DNA from: Candidatus Bipolaricaulota bacterium
GTDB taxonomy: Bacteria; Bipolaricaulota; Bipolaricaulia; Bipolaricaulales; Bipolaricaulaceae
Length of the DNA stretch: 64,000 bases
Direction: 5' to 3'
NCBI GenBank assembly: GCA_025060555.1
Contig: JANXBC010000001.1
Location: forward strand, 12,631-76,630
Below are positions 58,903 to 64,000 of the stretch, one piece after another. The position numbers and the translations under genes were made by a program. The notes beneath the pieces were generated by a model. That model made no database searches and was not told the origin of the DNA. It was given only the letters and a program-made list of their open reading frames with translations. The stretch's first letter is position 1, and each line of letters begins with the position of its first letter.

Positions 58903-60203
58903 AGAACAGGTTCCTTCACTCCACCGAGAAGAGCCGCGGGGGTAGCTCCGCTGACCTCCACCTCGACCAGGGTTCCCACTAGCTCCGGTCCACCTGTGGC
59001 CAAAACCGTCCGGAAATCGCGCGTCTTTCCTATCACCATCCCCTTTTCCGGCAAATGCTCCTCCACCAAGACCTCTACGGTTTGCCCCACCCGTTCCTGG
59101 TGGAGTTCCAGCGCGATTTTACGGGCTAAGTTCAGGACTTCTTGGAGGCGGCGGGCCTTTTCCCCTTTGGAAACGGGATCACCCAAAGCTTCCGCGGGCG
59201 TATTGGGCCTAGGCGAGTACGCAGCCACATACACCGTGCCAAACCGCACCTCTTCGATGAGGGAAAGGGTCTCCTCAAAATCTCGCTCCTCTTCCGTGGG
59301 AAAGCCTACGATCAAATCCGTGGTGATGTTCAAAGCAGGGATAGCCCGACGCAGACGCTCCACAAGAGCGAGGAACTGCTCGCGGGTATAGCCACGCCGC
59401 ATCGCCCGAAGTACGCGGTCGCTCCCGGACTGCACAGCAAGATGCACATGCTCACAGATGTTTTTCTCCTCCGCAAGGACAGAAATAACTTCCTCTGTCA
59501 TGTACGCCGGATGAGAACTGGTGAAACGCACGCGCGGAATGTCAATCTTCCCAATTCGGCGCAGAAGCCCAGCGAAACTCGTCCCATCATGGAGATCCAG
59601 GCCATAAGCATCCACGTTCTGGCCAAGCAGGGTGATCTCCATGTACCCCTTTTGTGCGAGTTCTTCCACCTCGGCCAAGATTTCACCCATTGGGCGAGAG
59701 CGCAGAGGTCCGCGCACCTTGGGGATCACGCAGTAGGCGCAGGAATGAGAACACCCTTCTGCGATGGTCACGTATGCCTGGAATGAGCTTTTCCGCAATA
59801 TCGGCAAGTATTCTAACCCTGTAGGCTCCGGGATGAATGCGATGCGTTCCCCTCTTTGCGCCCGCTGAATGAGTTCAGGAAGGTAGCGCAGCCCCGTGGT
59901 GCCAAAAAGGAAATCAGCCGTAGGACAGAGGGAGAAAAGTTGGGAGCCGCGGCCTTGGGGCATACACCCGCCCACGCCGATGAGCACCGACCTTTCTCGC
60001 TTGAGACGGGAAAGCTCGGCAACCCGACTGACCACTTTGTCTTCGCTCTTTTGCCGAACCATACAAGTGTTGAGGAGTATCACATCCGCTTCCTCCGGCT
60101 TTTCCACAATGCTGAACCCCGCCGCGGCAAGGACCCCGGCGATCTCCTCGCTTTTGTGATGATTGAGCTGGCAGCCCCAGGTAAGGATGCACGCGCGCAT
60201 CAT
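58899..60203 (-). CDS. miaB: tRNA-2-methylthio-N6-dimethylallyladenosine synthase MiaB
   Basis: A 434-residue radical-SAM methylthiotransferase that modifies A37 of tRNAs reading UNN codons. The N-terminal UPF0004 domain holds three cysteines for one 4Fe-4S cluster (WGCQLN, NTCMVR, GGCMPQ), the radical-SAM cluster is CSHSCAYC, and a TRAM domain closes the protein (VLVEEHLPEKGMVIGKTRDFRTV). The frame extends to 60260, but ATG 60203 after an AGGATCGAA segment matches family N-termini. It is divergent from the LptF/G-LptD gene. MtaB-type relatives are the alternative. Confidence 0.88.
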   Translation of the reverse strand: MMRACILTWGCQLNHHKSEEIAGVLAAAGFSIVEKPEEADVILLNTCMVRQKSEDKVVSRVAELSRLKRERSVLIGVGGCMPQGRGSQLFSLCPTADFLFGTTGLRYLPELIQRAQRGERIAFIPEPTGLEYLPILRKSSFQAYVTIAEGCSHSCAYCVIPKVRGPLRSRPMGEILAEVEELAQKGYMEITLLGQNVDAYGLDLHDGTSFAGLLRRIGKIDIPRVRFTSSHPAYMTEEVISVLAEEKNICEHVHLAVQSGSDRVLRAMRRGYTREQFLALVERLRRAIPALNITTDLIVGFPTEEERDFEETLSLIEEVRFGTVYVAAYSPRPNTPAEALGDPVSKGEKARRLQEVLNLARKIALELHQERVGQTVEVLVEEHLPEKGMVIGKTRDFRTVLATGGPELVGTLVEVEVSGATPAALLGGVKEPVL

Positions 60204-60266
60204 TTCGATCCTAGCAAGTTTACCTTCGTCCACAACCCCTGTGCTTCCTTCGAGTATCATCGTTTT

Positions 60267-63200
60267 GTGCGGCTGCGGTTGGATAGCTATCTTGTGCGGG
60301 AAATCCTCCCGCCTTTTTTTGTGGCCCTCTTGGCCTTCTTGGTGTTCATCGGTCTGGAGCTGATCCTTTCCCTTTCCGATGTCCTTTTTTCCCGCGGGAT
60401 CTCCACCGCTGTTCTGCTCCGCCTCCTTTCCTACAAGCTCCCGAACATCCTGACCCTCGCCGCTCCGGCGGGCGTCCTCTTGGCCACCTTCCTCGCCCTG
60501 GCCAGACTCGCCTCCGATCGCGAACTTTTGGCCTTCCAGGCCCTGGGGTATTCCTTGCGCCGCCTCCTCCTCCCATTTTTGGCGTTCGGTCTGGTGATAA
60601 GCGGCCTTTCCTTCGTCTTTTCAGAGCTCGTGGTCCCCACAGCGGAAGCCCGCTACCGCCAGGAACTCCTTTCCCTCCTTTACCGTGGCCCAAGCCCGGT
60701 GATCCAAGAGAACGTGTTCTTCCGGGGAGCACAAGGAGAGCTTTTCTACGTGGAGCGCTATACCGGAAACAAGGTGGAGGGCGTGGTGATCTATGACCTT
60801 TCCGGGCAGCTTTATCCCCGCAGCTCCTTCCCCGCGGTGATCACGGCAAAGACCGGGCAGTTCTCCGCTGGCCGCATAACCCTCACGGAGGGACGGGTGA
60901 TGCATTTTGGCGCTAGCGGGGAGCTCACAGAGATATTGGGGTTTCAGGAACTGACCATCGCAGTAGGGGAGGGGGTGGAGGAGGCCATTCTCGGTGGACG
61001 TACGCCAAGCGAAATGTCCACGCGCGAGCTTCGTGCGCGCATTGAAATCCTGCGTCAAAGCGGCCACGATGTGCGTAGCTTGCTTGTGGAATATCATGGA
61101 AAACTCGCTGTGGCTGCGGCAGCTTTTGTATTCGTGCTTTTCGGTGCCCCTCTTGGTGCTATCCTTGGCCATCGGGGACGAGCGACCGGCATGGTGGTGG
61201 GGTTCCTCCTTGCAACCGGAGCGCAGGCGCTCTTTCTTTGGGCCCGAACCCTGGCCCGCCGAGGCTTCCTTCCCCCGGCTTTGGGCGGCTGGTTACCCCA
61301 TCTGGTGTTCGGAGCCATCGGCGTCCTCCTCTTTTTAGGTGCAGACCGGCTACGCTTTCGCGGCCTCCTCCTCTTCATTCTTTTGGGCGTCGCCGGCTTC
61401 GCTGCCCCGCCGTTCACAGAACTTTCCGCGGAGGAGCTCGTTATTGAGGCCGAAGGCACAGTGTTTTTGGCCACCAACGCCCGCCTTGTGTTATCGGAAT
61501 ACACCCTCGTTGCTGCGCGCCTCTCCCTCTCCGAACAAGAGGGGTGGGTACTGGAGGCACAAGAAGCAGAGGTGCGTTCGGCGGAAAGCAGTGTGCACGC
61601 AAAATATCTTGCCGCAGAGCTCACAAAGGATGGGGTCCTCACTAGCGCGGAGCTTCAAAACTTTTCCGGCGCGGTGAAGTTCAGCGGGCCAGAGAAGGAA
61701 GAAACCCTTTGGTTCAGTGCGGAGCAAGGCGAGGTGGAGTTTCAAGCGGGGGAGCTTGTGCGCGTGGCCGGAACCGCGGTGGTTTTCACCACCTGCCCCT
61801 GCATCGAGGGCGCCCCTTACCGCGTGCAGGCTGAGGAATTCCTTCTTCTCCCGGAGAAGTGGCTTTTTGCCCGAAATCTTCAGGTCCACTCTTTTGGTTA
61901 TCCGGTGGTCTGGCTTCCGTTTTACGCAGCGCGTCTAGGGGAAGCGGGGGTGCCATTCCTGCCGGAGGTGGGGCACTCCGCGCTGGGCTGGTTTCTACGC
62001 TGGTCCATCCCTTGGTCCTTGGCCGAGGGGACGGTAGGCGCGTTCACCCTCACTCTCTACCCCCAAGCAGGAAGGATAGATCCTGCTATGCACGCGTTCT
62101 GGGACAACGGAGAGCTTGCGCTTTCCAAAGAGCGGGCGAATTTGCGCATGCGCGGCATTTGGTTAGGCCAGGATTGGGATGTACAAGGGCGATATGACTC
62201 CACCGGGCTTTTTTTCTCCCTTTCCGGCCGTCTTCGGGACTGGCAATTGAGCGTGCAAGCTGGGGTCGTGGAAACAGGGGAGAAAACTTATACGCGTCTT
62301 CCGGAGATCATCTTTTCCCGAAGCCTCTCAGTTCTTGGGGGAAACTTGATTCTACGCCTAGGGGTTGGACGATATCGCGAGGGCGAGACCGAAGGTTGGC
62401 GGGCAGGATTCAGCGGCTCATGGGATTGGTCTGCTCCCCTTGAGACCTTCCGGCCGCAGCTATCCCTGCGTTTCAGCGTCGATCAATATCCCGGCGCGGA
62501 ACAAGCGTATTTTGGCGTGACCCCCAAACTTTCCCTGGGCTGGCTTGCCCTCTGGTACGAAGGGCAAATAAGTGCCGGGCGGTCACTTTTCACATTCGAT
62601 GCCGCCCCAAGGCAAAGCCAGTTTGGCTTTAGCATCCAAGCCATGGAATCTGGCCGCTCCCAAAGCTTGGTGGTGGGCTGGGACTTTTTGGAGAACGCTT
62701 TCCTCCCCATCCGCTGGACAGTAAAGAGCTCAGACCTCTCCTTCGCCCTTTCGTTTCAGTTGCCGGCGATCTCCCTCCTTTCCGGCAAATGGGAGGCCAA
62801 AGTTCAAACGCAGGACGGGGTAGCCGTGGTTTCTGGAGGGTTCTCCGGGACAACCTGGGAGGACGTGGTCGTGCGGGGAAGTGCAAGCCGCGGGGAATGG
62901 ATGGTGGAAGGGGGGCTTCGGCTAGCCATTCCCTGTGCTTGTCCGAAGCGTGTGGCACTCGCTGTTCAAGGAGCGTTGAATCCGGAATGGAGTGCCTTCC
63001 TTTGGCTGGAGTATGACTTCCTCAGCCAGGAATTTGTGCAGCTTGGGGGCAGTGTTTTTTACACTTTCCTTGGATGCCTTCGCTTGGGCTTGAGCCTGTA
63101 TTTGGGTGGATTCTCCGTGAGTTTGGAGATCCCAGCGTTTCCCGAGGCCAAGGTGCGGTTCGCTCCCCTGGACGAAGGATTACGGGTGGGCGGGTTATAA
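60267..63200 (+). CDS. LptF/LptG permease fused to LptD-like outer-membrane assembly barrel
   Basis: A 977-residue protein. Residues 1-360 are a full LptF/G-type permease: three N-terminal helices, a periplasmic beta-jellyroll (about 130-235) and three C-terminal helices (about 278-359), with ARLASDRELLAFQALG, the coupling-helix segment. After helix six comes a second signal-like stretch (LRFRGLLLFILLGVAGFAAPP, 362-382), then an OstA/LptA-like jellyroll (383-540, including VVFTTCPC and GYPVVWLPFYAAR, the LptD pattern), and a beta-strand-rich region to the end (540-977). No internal start codon of good quality sits at the junction. GTG 60267 opens RLRLDSYLVREILPPF, the usual LptF start. Inner- and outer-membrane parts are thus one frame. 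Confidence 0.75.
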   Translation: MRLRLDSYLVREILPPFFVALLAFLVFIGLELILSLSDVLFSRGISTAVLLRLLSYKLPNILTLAAPAGVLLATFLALARLASDRELLAFQALGYSLRRLLLPFLAFGLVISGLSFVFSELVVPTAEARYRQELLSLLYRGPSPVIQENVFFRGAQGELFYVERYTGNKVEGVVIYDLSGQLYPRSSFPAVITAKTGQFSAGRITLTEGRVMHFGASGELTEILGFQELTIAVGEGVEEAILGGRTPSEMSTRELRARIEILRQSGHDVRSLLVEYHGKLAVAAAAFVFVLFGAPLGAILGHRGRATGMVVGFLLATGAQALFLWARTLARRGFLPPALGGWLPHLVFGAIGVLLFLGADRLRFRGLLLFILLGVAGFAAPPFTELSAEELVIEAEGTVFLATNARLVLSEYTLVAARLSLSEQEGWVLEAQEAEVRSAESSVHAKYLAAELTKDGVLTSAELQNFSGAVKFSGPEKEETLWFSAEQGEVEFQAGELVRVAGTAVVFTTCPCIEGAPYRVQAEEFLLLPEKWLFARNLQVHSFGYPVVWLPFYAARLGEAGVPFLPEVGHSALGWFLRWSIPWSLAEGTVGAFTLTLYPQAGRIDPAMHAFWDNGELALSKERANLRMRGIWLGQDWDVQGRYDSTGLFFSLSGRLRDWQLSVQAGVVETGEKTYTRLPEIIFSRSLSVLGGNLILRLGVGRYREGETEGWRAGFSGSWDWSAPLETFRPQLSLRFSVDQYPGAEQAYFGVTPKLSLGWLALWYEGQISAGRSLFTFDAAPRQSQFGFSIQAMESGRSQSLVVGWDFLENAFLPIRWTVKSSDLSFALSFQLPAISLLSGKWEAKVQTQDGVAVVSGGFSGTTWEDVVVRGSASRGEWMVEGGLRLAIPCACPKRVALAVQGALNPEWSAFLWLEYDFLSQEFVQLGGSVFYTFLGCLRLGLSLYLGGFSVSLEIPAFPEAKVRFAPLDEGLRVGGL

Positions 63201-63208
63201 TAAAACTG

Positions 63209-63748
63209 ATGAGTAAGCGTGAGTATATTCCTGATTGGCTTACTGCCAGCCGTATCCTTGTCGCTCTCGGTATTTTGGCTTTAGTCCCATTTGGTCCAGA
63301 AGCCCTGGATGCGGTGGCTGGCCTTCTCCTTTTGGGGTGGACCACGGATATGGTGGATGGCCGCCTAGCCCGGCGGTTTGAGAAGGGGCCAAGCTGGCTC
63401 GGTGAGCACGACTTTCAGATCGACATGCTCATGGTCCTCGCCTCCGCGGTGTTCCTCACCGCCACCGGCCTTGTTCCTGCAAGGGTGGGTATACCCTATA
63501 TCTGCGCGGCCATCCTCATTTCTCTCTACACTTTGCGGTTCCGCGACTTCCTCAAATTCAAGTCGGTGACAATGCTTTTGGCTTTCCCCTGGGTGTTCAC
63601 CCCGTTCGTTTTGGCCCTGTTTTACGCGCCAGTGGCGGCCTATGCGGGGCTAGCGTGGATGATCCTGGCCCTCGTTTTTGACTGGCGCCGGTTTTTAGGG
63701 GTAGTGGGGGATTTTCTCTCCGGAGCGCGGGCCTATCTTCGCCGCTAA
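63209..63748 (+). CDS. CDP-alcohol phosphatidyltransferase
   Basis: A 179-residue membrane enzyme of phospholipid synthesis with about five to six hydrophobic segments. The CDP-binding motif reads DMVDGRLARR, then GEHDFQID, giving all four metal aspartates, although the gap between the second Gly and third Asp is one residue shorter than the D(X)2DG(X)2AR(X)8-9G(X)3D(X)3D consensus. The alcohol (glycerol phosphate, inositol phosphate or another) cannot be told. ATG 63209 lies eight bases after the LptD-like stop, so the two envelope genes are probably cotranscribed. Confidence 0.75.
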   Translation: MSKREYIPDWLTASRILVALGILALVPFGPEALDAVAGLLLLGWTTDMVDGRLARRFEKGPSWLGEHDFQIDMLMVLASAVFLTATGLVPARVGIPYICAAILISLYTLRFRDFLKFKSVTMLLAFPWVFTPFVLALFYAPVAAYAGLAWMILALVFDWRRFLGVVGDFLSGARAYLRR

Positions 63749-64000
63749 AGGAGGCGCGGAAAAGGCCGGCCAAGATGGGCGTATGCGCGCTCTGTTACTA
63801 CCCGGCCTTGCGGCGTCTTCCTGATGAACCCCAAGGCAATAAGATAGGGTTCGTAAAGTTCAGAAATGGTTTCAGGGTCTTCCCCCAATGCCGCGCTCAA
63901 AGTCTCCAGTCCCACAGGCCCGCCGTCGAAGCGCTCGATCATGACCTCCAGAATCCGCCGATCCAATTCATCAAGGCCCTCTTTGTCGATCCCCAACATC
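63745..64000 (-). CDS. ruvB: Holliday-junction helicase RuvB, C-terminal fragment cut by right edge
   Basis: The last 84 residues of RuvB, the hexameric motor that drives branch migration with RuvA. The visible part is the winged-helix DNA-binding domain: LGIDKEGLDELDRRIL, GGPVGLETLSAALGEDPETI, YEPYLIALGFIRKTPQGR. The frame is open to the right edge, so the ATPase domains lie outside. It overlaps the convergent phosphatidyltransferase gene by four bases. Confidence 0.93.
   Translation of the reverse strand, partial: MLGIDKEGLDELDRRILEVMIERFDGGPVGLETLSAALGEDPETISELYEPYLIALGFIRKTPQGRVVTERAYAHLGRPFPRLL

Noticed and set aside
59856..60266. A 137-codon upstream extension of the LptF/G-LptD frame.
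   Set aside because: It overlaps miaB in antisense and does not resemble any LptF/G N-terminus; the family start motif begins at 60267.

Overview
The window is a continuous, gene-dense piece (about 60% G+C by eye) of a bacterial chromosome, with no rRNA, tRNA, insertion sequence, prophage or CRISPR array that I could find. The cell is a diderm: it encodes an LptD-like outer-membrane assembly barrel, two large predicted outer-membrane barrel proteins and many Sec-secreted beta-sandwich proteins. A K+-independent proton-pumping pyrophosphatase, an RbsC-type sugar importer with a single-domain ATPase and the general style of the secreted proteins remind me of Candidatus Bipolaricaulota (OP1/Acetothermia). 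That placement is inference and needs a marker-gene tree.

Layout. 1-4635: a pentose-type sugar operon (xylulokinase C-terminus, aldo/keto reductase, ABC permease, binding protein, ATPase) with an internal promoter and an internal hairpin. 4764-8067: the MrfB/MrfA (YprB/YprA) exonuclease-helicase repair pair. 8168-13319 (minus): a surface-fibre locus made of an adhesin-like two-domain protein, a pilin-like protein, a PapD/DUF916-like chaperone and an usher-like barrel. 13586-18439: H+-pyrophosphatase and Ca2+-type P-ATPase, then rimI and a TPR lipoprotein-like gene. 19735-26035 (plus): a second fibre locus with the same logic (two pilin-like proteins, adhesin-like protein, chaperone, usher-like barrel), headed by a strong promoter and carrying two c-di-GMP-I riboswitches whose 74-nt cores are identical. 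26032-38291: mixed housekeeping (argF, gltX, thioredoxin/polyferredoxin pair, uppP, birA, mutM-like, dehydrogenase, AEC transporter, THEP1 NTPase). 38292-38703: the only gene-free stretch over 300 bases, with RNA-like base pairing. 38704-39432: a glycosyltransferase with its own promoter. 39693-60203 (minus): about twenty collinear, mostly overlapping or abutting genes (miaB, pfkB-type kinase, CBS, dinG, proS, glycosyltransferase, rho, M23 peptidase, murA, hflX, small proteins, phosphohexomutase, leuS, two glycosyltransferases, acyltransferase). 60267-63748: an LptF/G permease fused to an LptD-like barrel, then a CDP-alcohol phosphatidyltransferase. The right edge cuts ruvB.

The most interesting material is the pair of syntenic fibre loci. 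Each encodes small secreted beta-sandwich proteins ending in a shared 'YTL' strand, a two-domain adhesin-like protein, a two-Ig chaperone-like protein, and a large protein with two NEW3 Ig-like domains, a roughly 370-430-residue barrel-like region and two SdrD/CNA-B-like C-terminal domains. The order of parts parallels chaperone-usher pili, although I see no member that can be called a classical FimD or PapD. One locus is apparently under double c-di-GMP control, as expected of an adhesion organelle. The LptF/G-LptD fusion is the second strong oddity, because one polypeptide would have to span both membranes or be cleaved between them.
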